Source of the DNA: Spirosoma linguale DSM 74
GTDB lineage: Bacteria > Bacteroidota > Bacteroidia > Cytophagales > Spirosomataceae
Length of the DNA stretch: 64,000 nucleotides
Assembly: GCA_000024525.1 (NCBI GenBank)
Contig: CP001769.1
Location: forward strand, 5,427,001 to 5,491,000
Direction: 5' to 3'
Shown: positions 51,669 through 60,981 of the stretch, piece after piece
Layout of the letters: every line of letters starts with the position of its first letter
Position numbering within the stretch: position 1 is the stretch's first letter
Made by a program: the position numbers and the translations under genes
Notes under the pieces: generated by a model
Told to the model about the DNA's origin: nothing
The model's database searches: none
The model's input: only the letters and a program-made list of their open reading frames with translations

Positions 51669-54281
51669 ATGCGTTCTGCTCTATTTCTTTCCATTCTACT
51701 CAGTCTTATTTCAGTTAACATACCCAACGAACCTTCCGCTGTTATCCGCATTAACCTGCTCGGTTACCGACCTGATAGCCCGAAGGTCGCCGTTTGGGGA
51801 AGCCTGACCGACGGGCAAATTAATACGTTCGAACTGGTCGATGAACAGACGAACGGGGTGCAGCAACAGCTACCGGCCGGGCGGGCGTTTGGCGGGTATG
51901 GACCGTTTAAACAATCCTATCGGCTCGACTTTTCGGCGGTTCAGAAACCCGGTCGGTATTACCTGCGCACAGCCGACGGTGCCCGATCGCCGGGGTTTCG
52001 GATTGGCGACGATGTGTATGCGGGCGCGGCCGATTTTTGTCTGCGCTACATGCGCCAGCAACGAAGCGGCTTCAATCCCTTTCTGAAAGACTCCTGCCAT
52101 ACGCACGATGGCTATACCATGTACGGTCCCATGCCCGACAGTACGCATATCGACGCGTCGGGTGGCTGGCACGATGCCTCAGATTACCTGCAATACGTAA
52201 CCACCTCAGCCAATGCCACCTATCACCTGCTGGCCGCCCTGCGCGACTTCCCCACTGCTTTCGGCGATCAGCACCAGTTAAATGGCCTGGCGGGTGCCAA
52301 TGGCTTGCCCGATGTGCTGGACGAAGCCCGTTGGGGACTCGACTGGCTCCTGAAAATGCACCCCACCGATACCTGGCTCTTCAACCAGCTCGGCGACGAC
52401 CGCGACCATTCGAGTATGAGAATTCCAAAACTCGACAGCATGTACGGCAAAGGGGCTGAACGGCCGGTTTATTTCGCAACTGGCCAGCCACAGGGGCTGT
52501 TCAAATACAAAAACCGCGCAACGGGCGTGGCCTCTACGGCTGGTAAAGTGAGCAGCGCACTGGCACTGGGCTACCAACTAACCCGTAAAAAAGACCCTGC
52601 CTATGCCGGTAAACTCTGGCAACGGGCGCAGTCGGCGTATAAACTTGGGCTCGAAAAGCCGGGCAATTGCCAGACCGCGCCGGGTCGGGCTCCTTATTTT
52701 TATGAGGAAGACAACTACGCCGACGATATGGAACTGGCTACCGTTGAACAACTAAATGCAACGGGAGCTACCGGAACACAAGCAGCCAGATTACAAACTA
52801 CCGCACTGGATTTTGCCCGGATGGAGCCTGTTACGCCCTGGATTCTGAACGATACGGCCCGACATTATCAATGGTATCCGTTTGTCAACGTCGGTCATGC
52901 GGAGCTGGCCAAGCAGTTACCGGCCCGCGATCGGAAAATCGTTACTGATTACTACAAGTCGGGCATAGAAATTATCTGGAAACGGGCGAGCCAGAACGCG
53001 TTTTACCGGGGTGTGCCGTTTACCTGGTGTAGCAATAACCTCACAACTTCTTTCGCCACGCAGTGCTTCTGGTATCGGCAGCTCACCGGCGACACGCAGT
53101 TTGCCGCGCTGGAACAGGCCAATTTCGACTGGCTGTTTGGCTGTAATCCGTGGGGCACAAGTTTCGTTTACGGCCTTCCGGCCAACGCCGACACCCCATC
53201 GGACCCGCATTCGTCCTTCACCCATTTGAAAAATTACCCCATCGACGGTGGACTGGTGGATGGTCCTGTTCGAGGCAGCATTTACAGCAGGCTGATCGGC
53301 ATTACCCTGCACGAACCCGACGAGTACGCACCGTTCCAAAGCAACGTAGCCGTATACCACGACGATTATGGCGATTACAGCACGAACGAGCCAACCATGG
53401 ATGGCACGGCCTCGCTGGTTTACCTGCTGGCCGCCAAACATGCCGAGAGCTATAAACCAGCCAAGGCAAATACCTCCCGGAAACCTGAAAAACCGGCTAA
53501 GACACTAAAACCATCGACGAAAACCGACCTCAAATCAACCTATTTCAAGGGAGCCAAAATAAGGGGTGATACCAGCGCCCGCCGATTGGCGCTGGTGTTT
53601 ACCGGCGATGAGTTTGCCGATGGCGGCTCCACCATAGCCCGAACCCTGCAAAAGCACCAGGTTCGGGCTTCGTTTTTTCTGACCGGTCGGTTTCTGCGCA
53701 ACCCCGCTTTTACCGCGCTCACAAAACAACTTGCGCGGGAAGGCCACTACCTCGGCCCCCACTCCGACCAGCATTTACTTTACTGCGACTGGACAAAGCG
53801 CGATAGCCTGCTCTTAACCCGGCAGCAGTTTGTGGATGATTTACGGGCTAATTACGCGGCTCTTTCGGGGGTATTGGGCGGGATGAATCAAACGCCATAT
53901 CTTGAAGATATGGCGTTTGATTCATCCCGCCCAATACCAAAAACCAGTAAACTATTTCTACCCCCTTACGAGTGGTATAACGACAGCATTTCCGTCTGGG
54001 CCAACGCAGAAGGCGTTCAACTCATCAACTACACGCCCGGTACACTAAGCCACGCCGACTACACCACCCCTCAGGATAAAAACTACCGCAACAGTGCCAC
54101 CATACTGCAATCCATACAAACCTACGAGCAGAAAAAACCGGCTGGCCTGAACGGCTTTATCTTACTGATGCACATTGGCGTAGCCCCAAATCGAACGGAT
54201 AAACTGTACGATCATCTGGATGAATTAATCGCTGAACTTCGGCAAAAAGGGTATGCCTTTGTGCGAGTCGATGCCTTGTAA
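51669..54281 (+). CDS. GH9 glycoside hydrolase fused to a polysaccharide deacetylase
   Basis: From ATG 51669 the product is 870 aa with a signal peptide (MRSALFLSILLSLI). An Ig-like cellulase N-domain (about 20-110, INLLGYRPDSPKVAVWG) leads into a GH9 catalytic domain with HIDASGGWHDASDY (Asp169/Asp172) and the acid Glu574 in YSTNEPTMDG. A Lys/Pro linker (about 600-630) joins a C-terminal CE4-like deacetylase domain with LVFTGDEFADGG (Asp647), HSDQH and LPPYEWYN. It should cut beta-1,4-glucans and deacetylate a polysaccharide outside the cell. A 69-bp palindrome lies in frame inside the second domain (about residues 735-757). The gene starts 5 bp after the RAYT remnant. Confidence 0.88.
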   Translation: MRSALFLSILLSLISVNIPNEPSAVIRINLLGYRPDSPKVAVWGSLTDGQINTFELVDEQTNGVQQQLPAGRAFGGYGPFKQSYRLDFSAVQKPGRYYLRTADGARSPGFRIGDDVYAGAADFCLRYMRQQRSGFNPFLKDSCHTHDGYTMYGPMPDSTHIDASGGWHDASDYLQYVTTSANATYHLLAALRDFPTAFGDQHQLNGLAGANGLPDVLDEARWGLDWLLKMHPTDTWLFNQLGDDRDHSSMRIPKLDSMYGKGAERPVYFATGQPQGLFKYKNRATGVASTAGKVSSALALGYQLTRKKDPAYAGKLWQRAQSAYKLGLEKPGNCQTAPGRAPYFYEEDNYADDMELATVEQLNATGATGTQAARLQTTALDFARMEPVTPWILNDTARHYQWYPFVNVGHAELAKQLPARDRKIVTDYYKSGIEIIWKRASQNAFYRGVPFTWCSNNLTTSFATQCFWYRQLTGDTQFAALEQANFDWLFGCNPWGTSFVYGLPANADTPSDPHSSFTHLKNYPIDGGLVDGPVRGSIYSRLIGITLHEPDEYAPFQSNVAVYHDDYGDYSTNEPTMDGTASLVYLLAAKHAESYKPAKANTSRKPEKPAKTLKPSTKTDLKSTYFKGAKIRGDTSARRLALVFTGDEFADGGSTIARTLQKHQVRASFFLTGRFLRNPAFTALTKQLAREGHYLGPHSDQHLLYCDWTKRDSLLLTRQQFVDDLRANYAALSGVLGGMNQTPYLEDMAFDSSRPIPKTSKLFLPPYEWYNDSISVWANAEGVQLINYTPGTLSHADYTTPQDKNYRNSATILQSIQTYEQKKPAGLNGFILLMHIGVAPNRTDKLYDHLDELIAELRQKGYAFVRVDAL
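53870..53938. repeat. 69-bp in-frame palindrome within the deacetylase domain
   Basis: Two 34-bp perfect arms (GGTATTGGGCGGGATGAATC.. and its reverse complement) flank one base. The 69 bp equal 23 codons and encode GGMNQTPYLEDMAF with flanks, without a stop. Such an arrangement is unlike coding sequence and suggests an inserted palindromic element that kept the frame. Confidence 0.93.
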
Positions 54282-54379
54282 AAAGAACCCAAAACCTTAC
54301 GCATGAAAGTGTGTTGATATAGATACTGACGACCGGTACTTCGGGCAATGTCAGCTTACTCAACTAATGAACTTTTCCC

Positions 54380-54676
54380 ATGCGTACATTCCTGTTTTTT
54401 CTGGCGGTCAGTCTGTCCGGCTCTGCCTGTTTCGCCCAGAGCGATTCGTCTAAAAAAGTAGAACAAACCCCTGTCCAGCAAAGTCCATCGCCAAAACAGG
54501 TAGCCATTCCGGGCGTCGATACGCCCCTGTCGGGTGGTGGCATGACCGCCCAGACGCCCAGCAACCCGGTGCCGCCCGTTCAGGACAACAAAAAACGTAA
54601 AACCCTGCCCCCCAGCGACCCACGGGCGTTTGGGGTATCGGTACCAGTTGGAAAAGCAAAAAAAGATACCTTGTAA
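54380..54676 (+). CDS. small secreted proline-rich protein
   Basis: The 98-aa product has a signal peptide (FLFFLAVSLSGSACFAQ) and a mature part rich in Pro, Ser, Gln and Lys that looks unstructured. A Cys before the cleavage region (SGSAC) could be a lipobox. No family is recognised. It lies alone between the GH9 gene and the riboswitch. Confidence 0.6.
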   Translation: MRTFLFFLAVSLSGSACFAQSDSSKKVEQTPVQQSPSPKQVAIPGVDTPLSGGGMTAQTPSNPVPPVQDNKKRKTLPPSDPRAFGVSVPVGKAKKDTL

Positions 54677-54769
54677 GCCTTACGGATGGCCCGACGCATT
54701 AAAGCCTTTCACTCTATTTTAACTATAAGACTGATGGGCTCTGCTTTGGTTTTGGCCAGACAATGCGGT

Positions 54770-54776
54770 TACTTTG
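54770..54776 (+). promoter_or_regulatory. possible promoter for the riboswitch-metE transcript
   Basis: TACTTTG, one base short of TAnnTTTG, is preceded by TTTG at 21 nt. It would start the transcript about 25 nt before the riboswitch. Weak. Confidence 0.3.
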
Positions 54777-54808
54777 TGTCAACGTTCTTTGTTTTCCGTC
54801 AAACAAGC

Positions 54809-55010
54809 TAATGGTTTTCCTGAGAGGTTCAGGAAATGAAAAAGGAATCGTGTGAGAATCACGAGCAGACGTTGCTACTGTCAGTGACTATTAAAAAGGG
54901 TTTGCCCTCGATGTCCATTGTCCTTCAGCGGTTCGCCCACTCCGGCGAACCGGTTGCGATAGGATGAGAAGGACGGCAAATACCGTCACAAGCCAGGAGA
55001 CTTGCCTTTA
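54809..55010 (+). ncRNA. cobalamin (B12) riboswitch
   Basis: The conserved parts appear in order: TGGTTTTCCTGAGAGG, AAAAAGGAATCGTGTGAGAA, the GC-rich loop GCAGACGTTGCTACTGT, and the B12 box AGCCAGGAGACTTGCC (54991-55006). A variable stem CGGTTCGCC/GGCGAACCG lies between them. Bound B12 should turn off metE, the B12-independent methionine synthase, which follows 170 bp later. The long platform region has no clear terminator, so translational control is possible. Confidence 0.93.
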
Positions 55011-55180
55011 GCTTTGCTGATTACGCCCACACGCGATTGGGTTTTATCACGATTGACTGCTTCATTCCGGCTTCTCCCCGAGGCTGGGAGTGGTATGTCG
55101 TGTTGTGTAAATTCTGGATCATGTGGTGGGCGTATGGAGTTCGGCATCGAACGCGATCAACCATTTAATCCGTTTACAAC

Positions 55181-57508
55181 ATGATCGCACACAACCTCGG
55201 CTATCCACGAATCGGTAGCCACCGCGAACTCAAACGGGCCTGTGAACAATTCTGGGCCAAAAAAATCACCCCTCAGCAGCTTCAGGAAGCAGGCCGTCAA
55301 CTACGGCAGGCTAACTGGCTGACCCAGCAGCAGGCTGGCATTGCACTCGTCCCCTGCAATGACTTTTCGTTCTACGATCAGGTGCTCGACATGTCGCTGA
55401 CGGTCGGAGCAATACCGAAACGGTTCAAACCCCTGCTCGATGAACCAACGGCATATCCACTGGCCCTCTATTTCGCTATGGCCCGCGGTTATCAGCAGGA
55501 TGGGCTGGATCTGAAAGCGATGGAAATGACCAAGTGGTTCGATACCAACTACCATTACATCGTTCCTGAGTTTTCGGCAGATCAGTCGTTTTCACTGCTC
55601 TCCGAAAAAATCTTCACCGAATTCGACGAAGCCAGAGAAACGCTGGACACGCTGCCTAAACCAGTTTTGCTGGGTCCGGTATCCTACCTTCTGCTTGGCA
55701 AGGAAAAAGAACCGGGCTTCGACCGACTGACGTTGCTTGACCGGTTACTCCCGGTTTATAAGCAGATACTTGGCCGGTTACAGCAGCAGGGCGCCGAGTG
55801 GGTTCAGTTCGATGAACCGTGCCTTTCACTGGATTTGACGCCCCATCAGCAGGAAGCCATAGCCTCCGTTTACGGGCAGCTACGCCAGCAGTTTCCTAAT
55901 CTCAAACTACTACTTGCGGCTTACTTCGAGTGTTACGGAGCCAACCTGAATCTGGCCCTTCAGTTACCCGTCGATGCCCTTCACCTCGATCTGGTCCGTT
56001 GTCCGAACCAACTAGCCGATATCCTGACTACTGATTTTGTTCAGCGCCCTACCCAACTGTCGCTGGGTGTGGTAGACGGCCGAAACATCTGGATCAACGA
56101 CCTGGAAAAATCGCTGGCTACGGTTCGGCAAGCTGTAGCAGCGCTGGGTGCCGACCGAATTCTGATTGCGCCCTCCTGCTCCCTGCTACACGTGCCCTGC
56201 GACTTATCGACCGAAACGGCTGAAGCCGGATTACCGTCCGAACTCAACCAATGGCTGGCTTTTGCCCGCCAGAAACTCGATGAAGTGGTCACCCTCGTCA
56301 CACTCAGCCAGGAACCCGACAATCCGCAGGCGTCTGCTTTGCTGGTGACTAATCGGGCTGCTTTACAGGCCCGGCGGGAATCGAATCAGATTAATCGACC
56401 GGCGGTACAGCAGCGGCTACGTCAGCTAAGTGAGCAGGACGCCCGTCGAGCGAGTGACTTTTCGCAGCGTCAGGCAATACAGCATGACCGGCTCAGATTA
56501 CCCCTTTTTCCGACGACGACAATTGGTTCATTCCCCCAAACAGATGCCGTGCGGGCCAATCGGGCAAAATTCAAGAAAGGAGAAAAGACGCTGGCCGAGT
56601 ACGAAGCGTTCATCCGGTCGGAGACGGAGCAGGCCATCCGCTGGCAGGAAGACGTTGGCCTGGATGTACTGGTGCACGGGGAGTTCGAGCGCAACGACAT
56701 GGTAGAGTATTTTGGAGAGTTACTCGACGGCATTGCCTTCAGCCAGAACGGCTGGGTGCAGAGTTATGGTTCGCGGTGCGTTAAACCGCCCATCATTTTT
56801 GGCGATGTTCACCGGCCCGAACCCATGACCGTACGTTGGGCTCAACTGGCTCAATCACTGACCGACAAGCCCGTTAAAGGCATGCTCACCGGCCCTGTTA
56901 CCATTCTGCAATGGTCGTTCGTCCGGGATGACCAACCCCGGCGCGACACCTGTTTGCAACTGGCCCTAGCTATTCATGACGAAGTCGTGGATCTGGAAGC
57001 GGCCGGCATCGGCATTATCCAGATTGACGAGCCCGCCCTGCGCGAAGGATTACCACTGCGCCGTGAAAACTGGGATACTTACTTAAACTGGGCGGTCATG
57101 GCGTTTCGGGTGGCGGCATCGGGTGTGCAGGACCACACCCAGATCCATACCCACATGTGTTACGCGGAGTTTAACGACATCATTAGCGCCATTGCCGATC
57201 TGGATGCCGATGTCATCACCATCGAAACTTCCCGCTCGCAGATGGAGCTTCTGGATGCATTCGCCCGTTTTGCGTACCCGAACGAAATAGGGCCTGGGGT
57301 GTATGATATTCACAGCCCGAGTGTACCAACCGTGGCCGAAATGGTTGAGCTTCTTCGGCAGGCAACTCAGGTACTGCCCGCCCGGAACTTGTGGGTTAAC
57401 CCCGATTGCGGCCTGAAAACGCGCCGGTGGCCAGAGACGACCGAAGCCCTGAAAAACATGGTACAGGCGGCCCAAACCGCCCGTGAGACCATACTGGAAG
57501 CGGTGTAA
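55181..57508 (+). CDS. metE: cobalamin-independent methionine synthase
   Basis: MetE transfers a methyl group from 5-methyltetrahydropteroyltri-glutamate to homocysteine to make methionine. The 775-aa product has the N-terminal barrel (NLGYPRIGSHRELKRA) and the catalytic C-terminal barrel with TTIGSFPQTDAVRANRAKFK, zinc ligands in HTHMCYAEFND (His, Cys) and NPDCGLKTR (Cys), and DEPALREGLPLR. The upstream B12 riboswitch indicates it is used when B12 is scarce. Confidence 0.96.
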   Translation: MIAHNLGYPRIGSHRELKRACEQFWAKKITPQQLQEAGRQLRQANWLTQQQAGIALVPCNDFSFYDQVLDMSLTVGAIPKRFKPLLDEPTAYPLALYFAMARGYQQDGLDLKAMEMTKWFDTNYHYIVPEFSADQSFSLLSEKIFTEFDEARETLDTLPKPVLLGPVSYLLLGKEKEPGFDRLTLLDRLLPVYKQILGRLQQQGAEWVQFDEPCLSLDLTPHQQEAIASVYGQLRQQFPNLKLLLAAYFECYGANLNLALQLPVDALHLDLVRCPNQLADILTTDFVQRPTQLSLGVVDGRNIWINDLEKSLATVRQAVAALGADRILIAPSCSLLHVPCDLSTETAEAGLPSELNQWLAFARQKLDEVVTLVTLSQEPDNPQASALLVTNRAALQARRESNQINRPAVQQRLRQLSEQDARRASDFSQRQAIQHDRLRLPLFPTTTIGSFPQTDAVRANRAKFKKGEKTLAEYEAFIRSETEQAIRWQEDVGLDVLVHGEFERNDMVEYFGELLDGIAFSQNGWVQSYGSRCVKPPIIFGDVHRPEPMTVRWAQLAQSLTDKPVKGMLTGPVTILQWSFVRDDQPRRDTCLQLALAIHDEVVDLEAAGIGIIQIDEPALREGLPLRRENWDTYLNWAVMAFRVAASGVQDHTQIHTHMCYAEFNDIISAIADLDADVITIETSRSQMELLDAFARFAYPNEIGPGVYDIHSPSVPTVAEMVELLRQATQVLPARNLWVNPDCGLKTRRWPETTEALKNMVQAAQTARETILEAV

Positions 57509-57513
57509 GTACA

Positions 57514-57542
57514 CAGGTCTTCGACTTCGGGTCGAAGACCTG
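57514..57542 (+). terminator. hairpin terminator after metE
   Basis: CAGGTCTTCGAC/GTCGAAGACCTG with a 5-nt loop, 6 bp after the stop codon, followed by CTTTATTTTTC. The perfect 12-bp arms resemble REP-like intergenic repeats. Confidence 0.8.
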
Positions 57543-57656
57543 CTTTATTTTTCCCATTTAAGCCCGATTTTCATATCTATTGACCACTCTCGTTCGCAGG
57601 CTGAACGAGAGAAAGAAACCAATCCGGATTTTATAAACTTCCGCTAGTCAGAACGA

Positions 57657-58010
57657 ATGAATTATAAAGCCATAACTACCTTAAAAAAAGCCGATACGGA
57701 AGGGCGCATACCTCATCATACACTGGATCAGTATGTTCGTAATGAGTTAGCGCAGCAACTGATTAAAGCCCTGAAGCCAGCCCTTGCCATTGATCGCCCT
57801 ACCCCCGAAACAGCCTCTGCCAGTTTGGCAAATCCGTTGATGGTTGACTTCACGACTGAACTATTCATTCTTAAACCCAACCAGTGGCAACAAGTAAAAA
57901 ACGCCCTCAATGAATCGGTCGACACCTTTCCCCCTAACCAGCAACGTCTTGTTCAGCAATTAATTAATGAGATCGAAACGACGCATGCAGATCTGCCGCC
58001 GTCCACGTAA
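57657..58010 (+). CDS. hypothetical cytoplasmic protein
   Basis: The 117-aa product lacks a signal peptide and membrane helix. It begins MNYKAITTLKKADTEGRIPH and is mostly helical with a hydrophobic middle (NPLMVDFTTELFILKPNQWQ). No family is recognised. It lies alone between metE and a convergent ATP-grasp gene; codon usage looks normal. Confidence 0.6.
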   Translation: MNYKAITTLKKADTEGRIPHHTLDQYVRNELAQQLIKALKPALAIDRPTPETASASLANPLMVDFTTELFILKPNQWQQVKNALNESVDTFPPNQQRLVQQLINEIETTHADLPPST

Positions 58011-58056
58011 GCATAGACCATCCGCTTACGTCGCGAAACGGTTGCCCGGTCTATGC
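58011..58056. terminator. hairpin after the hypothetical gene
   Basis: GCATAGACC/GGTCTATGC around a 28-nt loop. It starts right after the stop codon. It could end transcription from either side. Confidence 0.5.
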
Positions 58057-58096
58057 GAACAGCTGACCGGGTGAGACTGGCGGGCACACATACTCG

Positions 58097-59308
58097 TTAA
58101 TTCGTTGGCTTATCGGGCAAGGGTGCGGATGCGTGGAATTCGGTGTAGATGCGGTGCATGTACTCGTCCAGCAGGGTTCGAATGCGGCCCCGATCGCCGG
58201 CTTGGGCGATGAGCCCGACGTGGTATTCGCGGCTGATGCGCCAGCAAACTTCCGGGTCGCTAAATACCGACAAGTCGGGCCATTGCTGCCGGGCGAGGGA
58301 AATAATCAACCCGGCATGGCGGCCCGTATCGGTGGGCGGAATGTAATGTTCTTTATGCGCAATGGCGGTTTCGAGTTTAGCCCATTCGCGCCATAGGTTC
58401 ACGCCCGAGGCCGCTTCGACCATCTCGGCAATGTGAGCGCCACCCACGCGCGAGGACGTTTCCAGAAAATATAGCTCCCCGTCATGATCGCCCCGGATAT
58501 ATTCGGAATGTGAGGCACTATACCGCATCCCGAAAGCCGACAATACCTGATCGTTAATCTGCCGTAGCGCGTCGGTTTCGGGCGTGTGGAGGGGCAGCGT
58601 TACCGTCCGGAAAATGCCGCCCCCATGCGACACTTCCATCGGCGTCGCCAGGTATTGGCTGACCCGCGTAAACACGGCTTTGCCATCTACCGATAAAGAG
58701 TCGACATGGTAGACCGTCCCCGGCTTAAACTCCTCGATGAGGTAATTATGTCGGTTCTCGCCCAGCAAATGAATAGCCGACCAGGCTTCATCCAGCGAAT
58801 GTACTTTCCGAATCCCCGTTGCCGACGCTTCCGAACGGGGTTTTATGAGCCAGGGTGCTTCGGTGGTTTGCAAAAACGCCGTGACGGTTTCGTTGTGGAA
58901 AAGTGAGCAGAACGTTGGGACGCGAATTCCGGCGGCAAAGGCGCGCGTCCGCATTGCCAGCTTATCCCGGAAGTAACGCGCCGTGGTCTGGCCCATCCCG
59001 TCGATGCGGAAGGTTTCGCGAATAAGGGCTCCTTTCTCTACATCGAAGTCATCCAGAGCTACCACCCGGTCGATTCGGCGGGAGCGCATTGCATGAGCCA
59101 GTCCCGTAATCATCTGGTCTAGCACGTCGGGTGCGTTGCTGGGCGATGGCAGGAAAAAAAACTCGTCGATGGACTCACGGGGCCATGCTTCATTGGCAAG
59201 TTTCTGGTCGGTTAACAGGTAAACCGTGTTTCCTAACTCTTTACAGGCTTTCATGAAATCCTGACCTTTGAAGAACGTGGCGATGCACAGAAAAGAAAGT
59301 TGGCTCAT
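58097..59308 (-). CDS. ATP-grasp domain protein
   Basis: The 403-aa product has the ATP-grasp core LIKPRSEASATGIRKV (ATP lid), EEFKPGTVYHVDSL and the metal-binding FLETSSRVGGAHIAEMVEAA. Enzymes of this fold join a carboxylate to an amine or thiol, using ATP. The partner substrate cannot be told and there is no neighbouring biosynthetic cluster. Start ATG 59308. Confidence 0.85.
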   Translation of the reverse strand: MSQLSFLCIATFFKGQDFMKACKELGNTVYLLTDQKLANEAWPRESIDEFFFLPSPSNAPDVLDQMITGLAHAMRSRRIDRVVALDDFDVEKGALIRETFRIDGMGQTTARYFRDKLAMRTRAFAAGIRVPTFCSLFHNETVTAFLQTTEAPWLIKPRSEASATGIRKVHSLDEAWSAIHLLGENRHNYLIEEFKPGTVYHVDSLSVDGKAVFTRVSQYLATPMEVSHGGGIFRTVTLPLHTPETDALRQINDQVLSAFGMRYSASHSEYIRGDHDGELYFLETSSRVGGAHIAEMVEAASGVNLWREWAKLETAIAHKEHYIPPTDTGRHAGLIISLARQQWPDLSVFSDPEVCWRISREYHVGLIAQAGDRGRIRTLLDEYMHRIYTEFHASAPLPDKPTN

Positions 59309-59333
59309 ACTTGCGGTAGTTCAGGTTTAGTTT

Positions 59334-59369
59334 TAGCCCTGTAACCTTTCTAAAAACGTTACAGGGCTA
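59334..59369. terminator. hairpin between aminopeptidase and ATP-grasp genes
   Basis: TAGCCCTGTAAC/GTTACAGGGCTA with a 12-nt loop, 80 bp after the leucyl aminopeptidase stop codon on the minus strand. No T-run follows on the minus strand. Confidence 0.6.
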
Positions 59370-59449
59370 TCATCCCGGATGGCTGGACGAAATAGTAAAC
59401 TGTGTTTGGCGAAAAAAGATACGGCCAAATAGCCAGACAACGAATTTTC

Positions 59450-60925
59450 TTACTCCTTTCCGGCAAGAATCAACTGTAAATAAGCGATTAACAGCCGGAT
59501 ACCAAAACCGGTCGCGTTTTTTTGTGACCCAAACTCTGTATCGGAAAAAGCCATACCGGCAATGTCCAGATGCGCCCAGGCTGGGTGTTTCTCCGAAAAC
59601 ACTTCCAGAAACTTCGCGGCACTGATGGCTCCGGCAACGGGTTTGCCGCTGTAGTTTTTGATGTCGGCTACATCCGATTTTATGTCTTCGGTATAGGCAT
59701 CCCATACCGGCAATCGCCAGAGTCGTTCTCCTGTCTGGTTGGCGGCCTTTGTAAGCATGGCAGCTAAGTCGTCATTAGGTGTAAACAGCCCGGCCGCATG
59801 GTAGCCCAGCGTGGCAATAACACTCCCCGTCAGGGTAGCCAGGTCAATGAGCACATCGGGCTGGTAATTGCGTACCATGTAGCCCAGCCCATCGGCCAGA
59901 ATAACGCGGCCTTCGGCATCGGTGTCAATGATTTCGATTGTCTTGCCCGAGTAGGCCGTTACCACATCGCCGGGTTTGGTGGAGCGGCCATCCGTCGAGT
60001 TTTCGGTAGACGGGACAATCCCGATCACGTGGATGGGCAGTTTCAGTTTAGCAGCCACCTCCACCGTGCCGAGCACAGCCGCAGCCCCGCCCATATCGCT
60101 TTTCATAAGGTGCATATTGGACGACGTCTTGATAGACACTCCGCCCGTATCGAAGGTAACGCCCTTGCCTACCAGCCCAACTTTCCGGGGGTTTTCGACG
60201 CCTTCCGGCTTGTATTCGGCAATAATAAGCACTGGCGGCACATCGCTACCCTGACTCACGCTCAGCAGCGCCCCCAGTTTTTGCCGTTCGAGTTCGGCTT
60301 TGTCGAGCACCGTTACGCTGTAGCCAAACTGATTGCCGGACGCTACGGCCCAGTCGGCCAGCGTTTGCGGTTTTTTGTAATTGGCTGGGGCATTCATCAA
60401 ATCCAGCATTTGCAGTTGCGTGTTGGCAATGGCCTCCGCGCGGGTCAGGGCTTCCTGCGCGACTGTCTGCTGGTCGGGGTTTACCTGAAGCGCCAATGCT
60501 CCGGCAGCGGTATAGAAGACGGGCGTTTCGGGTTTATCGGTCTGATACAGTTTCAGGTCATACCCGCCCCCCCGAACGCCCAGCACAACACCGGCGACTA
60601 CGCTCCCCTCAAGAGTGGTGAGGTCGATAGCCAGCGTTGCGGGGAGTTTAGATTTCTGATCGAAAAAGAATTTCCGGAACGTCCGCAGCCAATCCATTTC
60701 CTGTGGGTCTTTGCCCAGACCAAGCAGGTATATTTTTTGCCCATTCTGTCCATACACAGCCAGAACTTCTTTGGCATCTGCTTTAAAATCGCGTTGCAGC
60801 ACCTCAGCCGATACACCCAGCGTTGGGGCAAGGTGAGCCAGTTGGTCGGCCAGCGAATCGGATTGCAGAACAGGAATGATCAGATCACCGGCCTCCGGCG
60901 ACAGTGTCGTTAAAGTGATATTCAT
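59450..60925 (-). CDS. pepA: M17 leucyl aminopeptidase
   Basis: This 491-aa cytosolic exopeptidase removes N-terminal amino acids and normally forms hexamers. The two-metal site and catalytic residues are in place: Lys254, Asp259, Lys266, Asp277, and the NTDAEGRVILADGL-type signature (IDTDAEGRVILADGL) with Asp336, Glu338 and Arg340. The length is normal. Start ATG 60925. Confidence 0.94.
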   Translation of the reverse strand: MNITLTTLSPEAGDLIIPVLQSDSLADQLAHLAPTLGVSAEVLQRDFKADAKEVLAVYGQNGQKIYLLGLGKDPQEMDWLRTFRKFFFDQKSKLPATLAIDLTTLEGSVVAGVVLGVRGGGYDLKLYQTDKPETPVFYTAAGALALQVNPDQQTVAQEALTRAEAIANTQLQMLDLMNAPANYKKPQTLADWAVASGNQFGYSVTVLDKAELERQKLGALLSVSQGSDVPPVLIIAEYKPEGVENPRKVGLVGKGVTFDTGGVSIKTSSNMHLMKSDMGGAAAVLGTVEVAAKLKLPIHVIGIVPSTENSTDGRSTKPGDVVTAYSGKTIEIIDTDAEGRVILADGLGYMVRNYQPDVLIDLATLTGSVIATLGYHAAGLFTPNDDLAAMLTKAANQTGERLWRLPVWDAYTEDIKSDVADIKNYSGKPVAGAISAAKFLEVFSEKHPAWAHLDIAGMAFSDTEFGSQKNATGFGIRLLIAYLQLILAGKE

Positions 60926-60981
60926 AGTTACTTCCTCTTAATCTGTATTAGCAGGGAACAGGCCTTACCCTATAAAATTGA

